Under the pieces are notes generated by a model. That model searched no databases. It saw only the letters and a list, made by a program, of their open reading frames with translations, and had not been told where the DNA came from. The position numbers and the translations under genes are program-made. From Achromobacter pestifer (GTDB lineage Bacteria > Pseudomonadota > Gammaproteobacteria > Burkholderiales > Burkholderiaceae_B): DNA of 64,000 nucleotides. Shown piece after piece: positions 41,685 to 50,150 of the stretch; within the stretch, counting starts at the first letter, position 1, and every line of letters begins with the position of its first letter. The stretch is from positions 372,001-436,000 of the forward strand of contig NZ_CADIJX010000002.1 in the NCBI RefSeq assembly GCF_902859625.1, in the 5' to 3' direction.

Positions 41685-42643
41685 GCAGTTTGAGCAAGAT
41701 CGTCGCAGGGTTTTTGTTGGTGGCGGGCCTTGTGCTGGCCTTCGTCGCCTGGCGTCTGGCATCCGCGCCCGCTAGTCCGCCCGTCAGCACCACGCCCGCG
41801 CCCTCGGCGCCGGCGGCTGCCGCCACGCCGGTCCAGCTTTACTCGGTTGTCGTGGCCAAGGATCCGATTCCGGCCGGCACGCGCATCAACAGCGAAACCA
41901 TGTTGACGGTGGCCGAATGGCAGGCGCCGCTATCCGGCGGATATAGCACCAAGGCCGCCTTGGAAGGCGCCGTGGCCAAGGTTGATATTGCCAAGGGCGA
42001 TCCCCTCTTGCCCAGCTTGCTGGCGCAAGGGTTGGCCCGGCAGTTGAAGGCGGGCGAGCGTGCCGTGGCGATCGCGGTGGACGAAGTGATCGGCGGTGGC
42101 AATCGCGTCGCGCCGGGCGACTGGGTGGATGTGTTCTTCATGATCGAAAAGGGCCAGGAAGTGCCCGGCGGCCAGGCGCGGTTGCTGCAATCGCAGGTGC
42201 GCGTGCTGGCGTACGGCAGGGATTCCGTGGATGGGCCGGAAGAAAAGCCGGTGGGGCAGCAGGGTGCGCCAGCGCAGCCCGCCAAGACCGCGGTACTGGC
42301 CGTGCCGGTCGAACACGTGAACGAATTGATATTGGCCAGCCGCTCTGGCCGCCTGCAACTGGCGTTGCGCCCGTTGAATGACGACAGCATGCCCGACACG
42401 CAATTGTTCGCCCAGCGCGGCACGGTATTGCCGGTTCGCGCGGACTTGAGTCCGGAGCAACGCGATGCGCTCAAGCTGGGGCCGAATCGCGCGTTTGCCG
42501 GTGAAAGCCTGGTTCAGCTTGACGGCTCGACCTCTGCTGCGCGTGCCCCTACCGCACCTGTGCGCGGTGCGAACTCGGGGGCGGGCGGCGGTAGAACCGT
42601 GGAAATCTTGCGCGGAGACAAATCCGAACGTGTCCGTTATTGA
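41681..42643 (+). CDS. cpaB: Flp pilus assembly protein CpaB/RcpC
   Basis: This 320-residue inner-membrane/periplasmic protein has an N-terminal hydrophobic helix, a Pro/Ala-rich linker and an SAF-like domain (VAKDPIPAGTRINSETML, near residues 50-70), the CpaB hallmark. It is thought to stabilise the secretin or act as a periplasmic gate. ATGA overlap with the preceding pseudopilin and immediate adjacency to the secretin gene show translational coupling. Confidence 0.88.
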   Translation: MSSLSKIVAGFLLVAGLVLAFVAWRLASAPASPPVSTTPAPSAPAAAATPVQLYSVVVAKDPIPAGTRINSETMLTVAEWQAPLSGGYSTKAALEGAVAKVDIAKGDPLLPSLLAQGLARQLKAGERAVAIAVDEVIGGGNRVAPGDWVDVFFMIEKGQEVPGGQARLLQSQVRVLAYGRDSVDGPEEKPVGQQGAPAQPAKTAVLAVPVEHVNELILASRSGRLQLALRPLNDDSMPDTQLFAQRGTVLPVRADLSPEQRDALKLGPNRAFAGESLVQLDGSTSAARAPTAPVRGANSGAGGGRTVEILRGDKSERVRY

Positions 42644-42690
42644 ACGTGGCTCCGCGCGGCTTGTCGCCGCGCGTGGCTGGACTCTCTCTT

Positions 42691-44076
42691 ATGACTAGAT
42701 TCAGCACAATGATGAAATATCAGCGCACCACCATGATCTGCGTCCTGTCCGCGGCAGCATCGATGTCCTATGGCGTCATCGCCTCCGCGCAGAGCACCGC
42801 GCCCGCGCCGGGCTCGAATGCGCCGGCGCCGGTTCGAGATCTTGCCTTGGCCGTGAAGGGGCAACAGACGCTACTGCTGGACGGCGCGGTGCCGTCGCGG
42901 ATCGCGATCGGCGACCCTGAGGTGGCTGACGTGAAGGTCTTGCCTGCCTCCAACAAGCGCGCGGGCTCGCTGCTGATTTATGGCAAGAAGGCGGGTACGA
43001 CACAGTTGCAGATATGGAGTGGCAACAACGCGGCGCCGCAGATCTGGAACCTTCGCGTAGGCGGCAGCGTCCAGGGGGCACTGGCCACGCGAGGCATCGC
43101 CGGCGGGGCGAATGTCGATATCGCGGGAGACCGGGCGGTGGTGTCCGGGTACGCCGAGACGCCGATGGGGCAGGTGGCCTCTGCCGCGATAGCGGCTTCC
43201 GCCGTGGGCGGCGAGAAGAACGTCGTCGATCTGTCTTCCGCTGGCACCGGTGGCATTGTGCAGGTGGAGGTCAAGGTCGTTGAGGTGTCGCGCTCGGTGA
43301 TGAAAGAGGCAGGCATCAATTGGAGCGCGGGTGGCAGCGGCCCTTGGAGCGCGACCAATAATTTGATGCCGTCAAGCCTGGCTTCGGCGGCATCCGGCTT
43401 TTCACTGTTCTACGACACCAAGAATTTCTCCGCGAACCTGCGCCTGTTGCAGACCAACGGCATGGCGCGCGTGCTGGCCGAACCCACGCTGGTGGCCATG
43501 ACAGGGCAAAGCGCCAGTTTCCTGGCTGGCGGTGAATTGCCCATTCCGGAAGCCGGCGGGCTGGGGACGGTGTCGGTCACCTTCAAGCCTTTCGGTATCG
43601 GGTTGACGGTGACGCCCACGGTGCTGTCGCGGGACCGCATTTCACTGAAGGTGGCGCCCGAGGCCAGCGAACTGGACTACAGCAACGGCATTGTGCTGAA
43701 CAGCGGCACGGATTCCAGCTCGATCATTCCGGCGTTGCGCACCCGCCGCGCCGATACCACCGTCGAACTGGGCGATGGCGAGAGTTTCGTGATCAGCGGC
43801 CTGGTATCGCGCCAGACCAAGGCCATGGTCAGCAAGGTGCCGTTGTTGGGCGATTTGCCGATCATCGGCGCCTTCTTCCGCAGCCTCGATTACTCGCAAG
43901 AGGAAACGGAACTGGTCATCGTGGTGACACCTCGCTTGGTTCGCCCCATCGCACGCGGGGTGAATCTGCCACTGCCAGGGGAAAAGCAAGAGCGTGCGGA
44001 CAACGGCTTTAACGCCTGGGGCTACTACCTGACGGCTCCAATGGGCGGCCAGCAAATGCCGGGTTTTTCGCGGTGA
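42691..44076 (+). CDS. cpaC: Flp pilus secretin CpaC/RcpA
   Basis: This ~461-residue protein forms the outer-membrane ring through which the Flp pilus passes. After a signal peptide comes a BON/T2SS-like N domain (LLLDGAVPSRIAIGDPEVADV) and the C-terminal secretin domain (VRVLAEPTLVAMTGQSASFLAGGELPIPE, GIGLTVTPTV, LPIIGAFFRS, ETELVIVVTPRLV). The start is not certain: ATG 42691 keeps a plausible signal peptide; ATG 42709 and 42712 and an overlapping TTG at 42640 are alternatives. Its stop overlaps the tadZ start. Confidence 0.92.
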   Translation: MTRFSTMMKYQRTTMICVLSAAASMSYGVIASAQSTAPAPGSNAPAPVRDLALAVKGQQTLLLDGAVPSRIAIGDPEVADVKVLPASNKRAGSLLIYGKKAGTTQLQIWSGNNAAPQIWNLRVGGSVQGALATRGIAGGANVDIAGDRAVVSGYAETPMGQVASAAIAASAVGGEKNVVDLSSAGTGGIVQVEVKVVEVSRSVMKEAGINWSAGGSGPWSATNNLMPSSLASAASGFSLFYDTKNFSANLRLLQTNGMARVLAEPTLVAMTGQSASFLAGGELPIPEAGGLGTVSVTFKPFGIGLTVTPTVLSRDRISLKVAPEASELDYSNGIVLNSGTDSSSIIPALRTRRADTTVELGDGESFVISGLVSRQTKAMVSKVPLLGDLPIIGAFFRSLDYSQEETELVIVVTPRLVRPIARGVNLPLPGEKQERADNGFNAWGYYLTAPMGGQQMPGFSR

Positions 44077-45416
44077 ACAATATGAAGACACATGCAAGCG
44101 AGTGGGTTGGCCTGCAAAACAGCAAGCGTTTTTTGTTCTGCTCCAAGGGTGCGGATGTCGCTGTGCAATTGGGGCAGGTGTTGGGCGACATGGGCATGCT
44201 GACCCAGGAGTCTCCCGGCAATGAAGAATTGGCGCGGCGTCTGGCCGAGATATCGCCGCAGGTGGTGTTCCTGGATTTCACGCTCAGCGAAGACGAGCCT
44301 GGGAAACTGTTCAAGTCCGCCGAGCTGGCGCGTTTGTTGGCGCGCATCGCACCCACCTTGCCGCGCGTGGCGGTGGGTCTGCTGAGTCAGCCGGAAGGGG
44401 CTATTGCCGCGCTGCGGGCGGGCGTCAGCGATTTTGTCGACCCCACGGTCGCGCCCGAGGAAATCAAGGAAATCGTGCTGCGTCTGCTGGACGCTCAGAC
44501 CGACGGTGGGCGCGCGGGCGGTTCGCGGCGTAGCGTCCTGCTTCTGGGCGCACGGCCCGGCGTGGGCGCCAGCACCTTGGCCGTGCATCTGGCCCATATG
44601 GCACAGGATCGCCTGAAACAGTCGCACGGGGCCCGTGCCACGGCCAATGGCGGCAAGAGCGCCAAGGCCGCCGCGGCTGAGTCGGGGGCTTCGCTGCCCT
44701 TGTCGAGCCGTGTGGCGCTGATGGACCTGGGGTGGCCCGTGGGCGATTGCCAGCTTTATCTGAACATCGGCGGAGAGTTCGATTTTTCCGAGGCTGCGCG
44801 CAACCTGCGCCGTCTGGATTCCACGTTGCTGGCCTCGGCCATGCCGCATACGCCGAACGGCCTGAGCGTGCTGTCGTTGCCGCGTGATCTGGCCCTGATG
44901 CGCGATGTCTCACAGTCCGATTCGCTCTTGGTGTTTGAGCGCATGCGCCAGCATTTCGGTGTGGTGATCGCGGACTCGGGCGGCTTCACCAATCCTGAGT
45001 TCGTGGCGGGCCTGGCGCGCGCCTCGGAGCAGAACTGGATCGTGACCGATCAGAGCGTCGGCGCCTTGGTGTCGCTGGCGGGGTTGCTGCAAGAGCTGGA
45101 GCAGTTGCACGTGGATCGCCGCAGCCTGGGCCTGATCGTCAACCGCTACGACGAACGTTACGGCATGACGGCGCAGCAAATCGCCGAGCGCTTCCAGCTG
45201 GAACTGGTGGGCACTTTGCCTGACCGTACGCTGGCCTTGATGGTGTGCACGAACCAGGGACATCTGCTGCATGAGGACGCCGAGCGCGACGTCTATGTGC
45301 GTGCAGTGCAGACACTGGTGGAAAAGCTGGGGGCGGAAGAAAGCACGCCCGGTGGGCGCGCAAGCTGGCTGGCCACCTGGCTGCCCGGTGTGCATCGCCG
45401 TATGGTCGTCGGTTAA
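44073..45416 (+). CDS. tadZ: Pilus assembly protein TadZ/CpaE (atypical ParA/MinD-like ATPase)
   Basis: This ~447-residue protein has an N-terminal receiver-like domain (DFVDPTVAPEEIKEIVLRLLD) and a C-terminal MinD-like domain that localises the Tad machine to a pole. The P-loop reads GARPGVGASTLA (about residue 155), lacking both lysines of the deviant Walker A. A low-complexity insert (TANGGKSAKAAAAESG) separates it from VALMDLG, the Walker A'-like strand. Such deviations are known in TadZ. The GTG at 44073 overlaps the secretin stop; ATG 44082 is an alternative start. Confidence 0.88.
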   Translation: MNNMKTHASEWVGLQNSKRFLFCSKGADVAVQLGQVLGDMGMLTQESPGNEELARRLAEISPQVVFLDFTLSEDEPGKLFKSAELARLLARIAPTLPRVAVGLLSQPEGAIAALRAGVSDFVDPTVAPEEIKEIVLRLLDAQTDGGRAGGSRRSVLLLGARPGVGASTLAVHLAHMAQDRLKQSHGARATANGGKSAKAAAAESGASLPLSSRVALMDLGWPVGDCQLYLNIGGEFDFSEAARNLRRLDSTLLASAMPHTPNGLSVLSLPRDLALMRDVSQSDSLLVFERMRQHFGVVIADSGGFTNPEFVAGLARASEQNWIVTDQSVGALVSLAGLLQELEQLHVDRRSLGLIVNRYDERYGMTAQQIAERFQLELVGTLPDRTLALMVCTNQGHLLHEDAERDVYVRAVQTLVEKLGAEESTPGGRASWLATWLPGVHRRMVVG

Positions 45417-45449
45417 CGGAACGACGCAAGGATTGCAACGGAAGCCGAC

Positions 45450-46805
45450 ATGATCATGACAGCGACAATAGAGTTTGGCGGTGATGGCGACAAGGGATTC
45501 TCGACGTCGAACCGCTTTCAGGAAGTGAAGACGGCGGCGTACGAACACCTGCTTTCCCGTATCGAGGAATTGGGCGCGGAGTTCGGCCGTTGGGCGCGCT
45601 CGGCGATTCAGGAATTCGTCGATATCGAGGTCGCGAACTTCGTGCGCCTGCGCAGGGTGCCAATCAATGAAGGGGAAATGAGGCAGATAGCCGAAGCCCT
45701 GACCAAGGAATTGGCCGGCCTGGGGCCCTTGGAGGATCTGTTGGCGGACCCGGCGGTCGAAGATATCCTGATCAACGGCTACGACAATGTGTTCGTATCG
45801 CGCCGCGGGGTGCTTGCCCGCGAGACGCTGCGCTTCACCGACAACCAGCACGTGCTGCGCATCGTGCGCCGCATTCTGGCCCCCATCGGCCGCCGCCTGG
45901 ACGAGTCCAGCCCCATGGTCGATGCCCGGCTGCCGGATGGCGGCCGTCTGAACGTGGTGATCGAACCCCTGGCGGTGGACGGGCCGATGGTGTCGATCCG
46001 GAAGTTCCGGCAAGACCCGCTAAAGCCTGCCGACCTGCTGACGCTGGGCTCGTTTGACGAAGAGATCTACCGGCTGCTGCACGAGGCGGTGAAGAACCGC
46101 TGCAATGTGCTTGTGTCTGGCGGCACCAGCTCCGGGAAGACATCTCTGCTTAACGCGCTGGCGTTCTTCATTCCGGAAACGGAGCGCGTGGTCACGGTGG
46201 AAGACACGGCGGAACTCTCGCTGAATCACCCGCACGTGGTGCGGTTGGAGTCGCGTCAGGGGGGCTTTGACGGTAGCGGCTCGGTCAGTATTCGCGAATT
46301 GATCCGCAATAGCCTGCGGATGCGGCCGGATCGCGTCGTGGTGGGTGAAGTGCGCGGCGCCGAAGTCATGGACATGCTCCAGGCGATGAACACGGGCCAT
46401 GAAGGGTCGATGGCGACCATCCACGCGAACTCGCCGCGTGAATGCCTGTATCGCATCGAGATGTTGGCGGGCTTTGCCGGGTTCCAGGGCAGCGAGGACA
46501 GTTTGCGCAGGCAGATCGCCAGCGCACTGGACTTCATTGTGCAGATCGGCCGCTTGTCCAGCGGCAAGCGCCGCGTGCTGTCGGTGACCGAGGTCACTGG
46601 CATGGGCGACAACGTGATTTCCACCCAGGAGCTCTATCGCCACGAAACGTTCACGACGCCCGAGGGCGAAGAAAAGGATCGTTGGAACTGGCTGGGGATC
46701 CATCCCCATACGCCCAAGCTCGCCAAGATGCGCAACGAGGCGCGCACCAACGAGCCTGGCCCGGGCGACACCGAAGGCGGCGGATTCTGGAGTCGGAGGC
46801 GCTGA
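45450..46805 (+). CDS. tadA: Tad pilus motor ATPase TadA/CpaF
   Basis: This 451-residue secretion ATPase energises pilus extension. It has Walker [14 protein letters not shown] (near residue 230), the Asp box EDTAEL, a Walker B-like stretch [14 protein letters not shown], and a His box ([13 protein letters not shown]). All are the type II/IV secretion superfamily motifs; the N-terminal domain is the CpaF-type. The ATG has GGAAG upstream. It forms TGATG overlap with tadB. Confidence 0.94.
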   Translation: MIMTATIEFGGDGDKGFSTSNRFQEVKTAAYEHLLSRIEELGAEFGRWARSAIQEFVDIEVANFVRLRRVPINEGEMRQIAEALTKELAGLGPLEDLLADPAVEDILINGYDNVFVSRRGVLARETLRFTDNQHVLRIVRRILAPIGRRLDESSPMVDARLPDGGRLNVVIEPLAVDGPMVSIRKFRQDPLKPADLLTLGSFDEEIYRLLHEAVKNRCNVLVSGGTSSGKTSLLNALAFFIPETERVVTVEDTAELSLNHPHVVRLESRQGGFDGSGSVSIRELIRNSLRMRPDRVVVGEVRGAEVMDMLQAMNTGHEGSMATIHANSPRECLYRIEMLAGFAGFQGSEDSLRRQIASALDFIVQIGRLSSGKRRVLSVTEVTGMGDNVISTQELYRHETFTTPEGEEKDRWNWLGIHPHTPKLAKMRNEARTNEPGPGDTEGGGFWSRRR

Positions 46806-47731
46806 TGATGGAAGCCCTGGTGTTGGCGGGCCTGGCGTTGGTGTTGGGGATCGGTGCGGTGCTGCTTTGGCGCAATGCCAGCAGCGGCGCTCGCCGGGCG
46901 GCGAGTTCGACGTTCCTGGAAAATCAACTGAACCGGGGGCGCGACGGATCTTCCAAACCCGAGCCGATTTTCGAAAGCTCGCGTGCCTTGCGTAGCGGAC
47001 TGCCGGGATGGGACCGCCTGTTGCTGCTGGCCGGCGTGCGCCAAAGCACGGGGCTCTATGTACGGCTTGCCGTGCCCCTGTTGGGACTGACCGCGCTGGC
47101 GTGGCTGACGTTGGGCATCCTGTCGGGCATCGTGACGCTGTTGCTTGTGGCCGTCTTCGAGTATTTCCTGCTGTGGTTGCGGGCAGACAAACGGCAGCGC
47201 CGGATGATCTCGCAACTGCCTGCCTTCCTGGACAACATTGTTCGCCTGATCACCATCGGCAACAGCATGGGAGCCGCGTTTCAGACGGCGTCCGCCACCA
47301 CGGACGAACCGCTGCGCGAGGTCGTGGAAATGGCCGCCAGCCTTAGCCGTTCGGCCAAGGAACTGGACGCGGCGCTGGTGCACGTGTCCCGGCTGTACGG
47401 ATTGAAAGAGCTATACATGATCGCCGCCGTGGTGTCGTTGGCGATGCGTTTCGGCGGCCGCAGCGACCAGGTGCTGGAGCGCATGGCGGCTTTCATGCGC
47501 GACGTGTCGCAGGCGCGCAATGAGTTGTCGGCGAGTTCCGCCGAGATCCGCTTGTCGGCCTGGGTCCTGGCGCTGCTGCCGGTGGGCATCGCGGGTTTCA
47601 TCATGTTGACGAACAACGATCTGTTCATGAATCTGTGGCGCGACCCGGCGGGATTCAAGATGTTGGTGACCGCCGTGCTCTTGCAGATCGGCGGCAGCTA
47701 TTGGCTGTATCGCATGGCCAAGTCCATTTGA
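46805..47731 (+). CDS. tadB: Tad pilus inner-membrane platform protein TadB
   Basis: This 308-residue protein has an N-terminal helix pair and a C-terminal type II secretion F (T2SSF) domain (LPAFLDNIVRLITIGNSMGAAFQTA near residue 150, then ELSASSAEIRLSAWVLALLPVG), ending with two transmembrane helices. It pairs with TadC as the GspF-like platform contacting TadA. The ATG overlaps the tadA stop. Confidence 0.9.
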   Translation: MMEALVLAGLALVLGIGAVLLWRNASSGARRAASSTFLENQLNRGRDGSSKPEPIFESSRALRSGLPGWDRLLLLAGVRQSTGLYVRLAVPLLGLTALAWLTLGILSGIVTLLLVAVFEYFLLWLRADKRQRRMISQLPAFLDNIVRLITIGNSMGAAFQTASATTDEPLREVVEMAASLSRSAKELDAALVHVSRLYGLKELYMIAAVVSLAMRFGGRSDQVLERMAAFMRDVSQARNELSASSAEIRLSAWVLALLPVGIAGFIMLTNNDLFMNLWRDPAGFKMLVTAVLLQIGGSYWLYRMAKSI

Positions 47732-47744
47732 TGGGAGAGGCGTG

Positions 47745-48743
47745 ATGGATATCCTGAAATCCTGGAGTGTCTCCTCCGTATTGGCGATGGGATTGATGCT
47801 GATCGCCGCAGCAATGCTGGTGTTGGGCATCGGCATCGTGCGCCGGCTGCGTGGCCAAAGCAGGAATCGGCAGATCGTGGATCATGCGCTGGCATCGCGC
47901 CAGATGGGGGGCGCGGCGGCGGCCACCTTGCCCCCGCAAGACGGGCAGGGCAGATTCGCGGCCGCCACGCGCGCGGCGGATTCGTTCGGCAAGCGTCTGA
48001 GCGAAGGCCGGTTGGCGGAAGCCTTGCTGGCCGCCGAGGACCGGAAACTGGTGGACATCGCCGGCTATGCCGATGCCGCCGCGGCAAGGTCGCGTTTTGT
48101 CGTATTGCGGTTCGGGCTGGCGATTCTGCTGCCCATCGCCGCAGTGACGCTGGCCATTCATTACCACTACGTCGATTCGTTGTCGGGAATGCTGGTTGCC
48201 GCCTTCTTTGGTTTCGCGGTTGGCTACATGCTTCCCAAGTGGTTCGTGCGGCGGCGCGTGGCGCAACGCCGCCGGATGGCGGCCGATGAGCTGCCTTTGC
48301 TGATTGACCTGCTGCGCCTGTTGCAAGGCGTGGGGCTGTCGATTGATCAGAGCATGCAGGTGCTGGTGACGGAGTTCGGACAGGTGTTGCCGGTGCTGTC
48401 GCAGGAATTGCGCCTGGCCTCGGAACTCTATGTGCGCGGCCGCACGCGCGAGCAATCGCTGTCCAGGCTGGCTGCTGGATTCGATAACGATGACCTGTCC
48501 GCTATCTGCCGCCTGATCGCGCAGGTGGATCAACATGGCGGAGCGGTGCAGGAGCCGCTGAACCGCTTTGGCGAACGGCTGCGTGATTCTCGACGGCTTG
48601 AATTGAAAGAGAAAGTGGGCAAGACGACGGTCAAGATGACGGGAGTCATGATCGTGACCTTGCTGCCTGCCCTGTTGATCGTCACGGGCGGATCTGGGTT
48701 TGTTGCGGTGATACGCGCGATGTCGCGCATGGGGGGGACGTGA
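47745..48743 (+). CDS. tadC: Tad pilus inner-membrane platform protein TadC
   Basis: This 332-residue protein shares the T2SSF fold with TadB: LLIDLLRLLQGVGLSIDQSMQVL and RRLELKEKVGKTTVKMTGVMIVTLLPALLIV, with terminal transmembrane helices. An N-terminal helix and a ~60-residue charged segment (about 40-100) precede the domain. The ATG is preceded by GGAGAGG; the adjacent GTG one codon upstream is less likely. Its stop overlaps the tadD start. Confidence 0.9.
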   Translation: MDILKSWSVSSVLAMGLMLIAAAMLVLGIGIVRRLRGQSRNRQIVDHALASRQMGGAAAATLPPQDGQGRFAAATRAADSFGKRLSEGRLAEALLAAEDRKLVDIAGYADAAAARSRFVVLRFGLAILLPIAAVTLAIHYHYVDSLSGMLVAAFFGFAVGYMLPKWFVRRRVAQRRRMAADELPLLIDLLRLLQGVGLSIDQSMQVLVTEFGQVLPVLSQELRLASELYVRGRTREQSLSRLAAGFDNDDLSAICRLIAQVDQHGGAVQEPLNRFGERLRDSRRLELKEKVGKTTVKMTGVMIVTLLPALLIVTGGSGFVAVIRAMSRMGGT

Positions 48744-49627
48744 TGGCGAGCGCTATGGGAAGTCGGCAGGGCGCATTGCGCTGGACCCTTGTGGCTGCGG
48801 CGGTGTCGGTGACCGCGGGTTTGAGCGGATGCAAGACCAACAGTGCGGAAACGGCGTGGCAGTTGATGCAGCAACAGCAGCAGGAACAAGCGCTGGCGCG
48901 GCAGAAAGAAGACGAAGCCGAGGGCCGGCGCCGGCCCAAGGAGCCCGAGATGATGCTCTCCCTGATCGCAGAGGCGCAGCGTCAGGAACGCTATTTCGCC
49001 TCTCTGGCGTACATCGAGGCGTATCAGCAGAAATTCGGCAATGACAGCCGGCTGGCCGTCATGCGTGCAGACGCCTTGCGCCAGACTGGCCAGACCGCAT
49101 TGGCCGAGCAGGCCTATCGCGCTCTGACCAGTGGTGATCAGGCGGCGGACGGGTGGCATGGACTTGGCCTGATCGCGGGCGGGCGTGGCCAGTTTGATCA
49201 GGCGGTCGACAATTTTTCCCGGGCGGCCAGGCTGGCGCCCATGAACGCACGGATCCTGGGTGACCTGGGTTATGCAAGATTGCGGGCCGGCGACGTGGAG
49301 GGGGCTCGAGTGCCCCTTGGCCAAGCAGCCGAATTGGCGCCGGACAACGGCAAGGTCCTGGCCAACTTGGCGGTCTTGCTGCTGGTCGAGGGCGATCCGG
49401 TCAAGGCCCAGCAAGTGATGGATCGGGCTCGCCTTGGGGATGATGCGCGCGGTCAGGTGTTGCGCCTGGCCTCCGATATCCGCAGCCAACGCGCACCCGC
49501 GCCCATGCCGGCCGCCGCGGCGGTGGGGGGGCAGGCGCCCACCCGCGTGTCCAGCGGCGACGGCGCCGTGATGCCAATGATGAGTCCGTTGATCGATGGC
49601 CTGGGCAATGGGCCCATCGTGCGTTAA
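48743..49627 (+). CDS. tadD: TadD-like TPR lipoprotein
   Basis: This 294-residue protein has a signal peptide with lipobox LSGC (about residue 29) and a central array of tetratricopeptide repeats (residues ~85-235, WHGLGLIAGGRGQFDQAVDNFSRAARLAP is a clear unit). TadD lipoproteins help secretin assembly in the periplasm. The N-terminal part after the lipidation site is Gln- and charge-rich. The GTG at 48740 is an alternative start. It stands between TadC and a DUF3613 protein. Confidence 0.87.
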   Translation: MASAMGSRQGALRWTLVAAAVSVTAGLSGCKTNSAETAWQLMQQQQQEQALARQKEDEAEGRRRPKEPEMMLSLIAEAQRQERYFASLAYIEAYQQKFGNDSRLAVMRADALRQTGQTALAEQAYRALTSGDQAADGWHGLGLIAGGRGQFDQAVDNFSRAARLAPMNARILGDLGYARLRAGDVEGARVPLGQAAELAPDNGKVLANLAVLLLVEGDPVKAQQVMDRARLGDDARGQVLRLASDIRSQRAPAPMPAAAAVGGQAPTRVSSGDGAVMPMMSPLIDGLGNGPIVR

Positions 49628-49649
49628 CTCCGTGTTCAGGAAACTCTTT

Positions 49650-50120
49650 ATGTCTCAACCGCGATTGATTCCTTCCTTCACCTTGACCCTGGTGCTGGCC
49701 GTGTTGGCGCCCCTGGGGGCCCATGCCCAGTCCAATGCGCCGCTGACGGGGAACATGTCAGGTGGCGCGCAGGCCGCGCCGCAGCCCGCGCCACTGCCAG
49801 CCGCGACCCTGCCTGACAGGCCTGTGGTGCAACAAGTGCCCTCGGCGATGCCGCAAGCGGAAGCGCCTGCCGCGCAGCCAGGAACGGCACAGGCGACGCA
49901 GCAGGCTGCACCAGCGCCCGCCGCTGCCGAGGCGCGTGAGGGGTTTGGGGATGTGACGCGGGGCCTGCTGGCCGCGCAGGCCGACGGGCGTCGCGCGGGA
50001 GGCGTGCTGCCCATCTTGGGGCCGGTCTCTTCCGCCGCTTGGAACCGCTACGTGGATAGCTTCAAACAGCCCATCCCGGAATGGTTCCAGAAACGGGTCG
50101 AGACCAAGAACACCAACTAA
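49650..50120 (+). CDS. DUF3613 domain-containing exported protein
   Basis: This 156-residue protein has a signal peptide (ending near AHAQS), a ~70-residue Pro/Ala/Gln-rich stretch and a C-terminal DUF3613-like domain: FGDVTRGLLAAQADGRRAG, then LPILGPVSSAAWNRYVDSFKQPIPEWF. The family is small and of unknown function. Its place between tadD and tadG suggests a Tad accessory role in the periplasm. Confidence 0.75.
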   Translation: MSQPRLIPSFTLTLVLAVLAPLGAHAQSNAPLTGNMSGGAQAAPQPAPLPAATLPDRPVVQQVPSAMPQAEAPAAQPGTAQATQQAAPAPAAAEAREGFGDVTRGLLAAQADGRRAGGVLPILGPVSSAAWNRYVDSFKQPIPEWFQKRVETKNTN

Positions 50121-50150
50121 GGCTTGGAGACGAGCCGGAGTCGCCAGATC

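Noticed and set aside
44073-45416. tadZ annotated as a response regulator because of its N-terminal fold
   Set aside because: The C-terminal MinD-like domain and position between secretin and TadA identify TadZ/CpaE.
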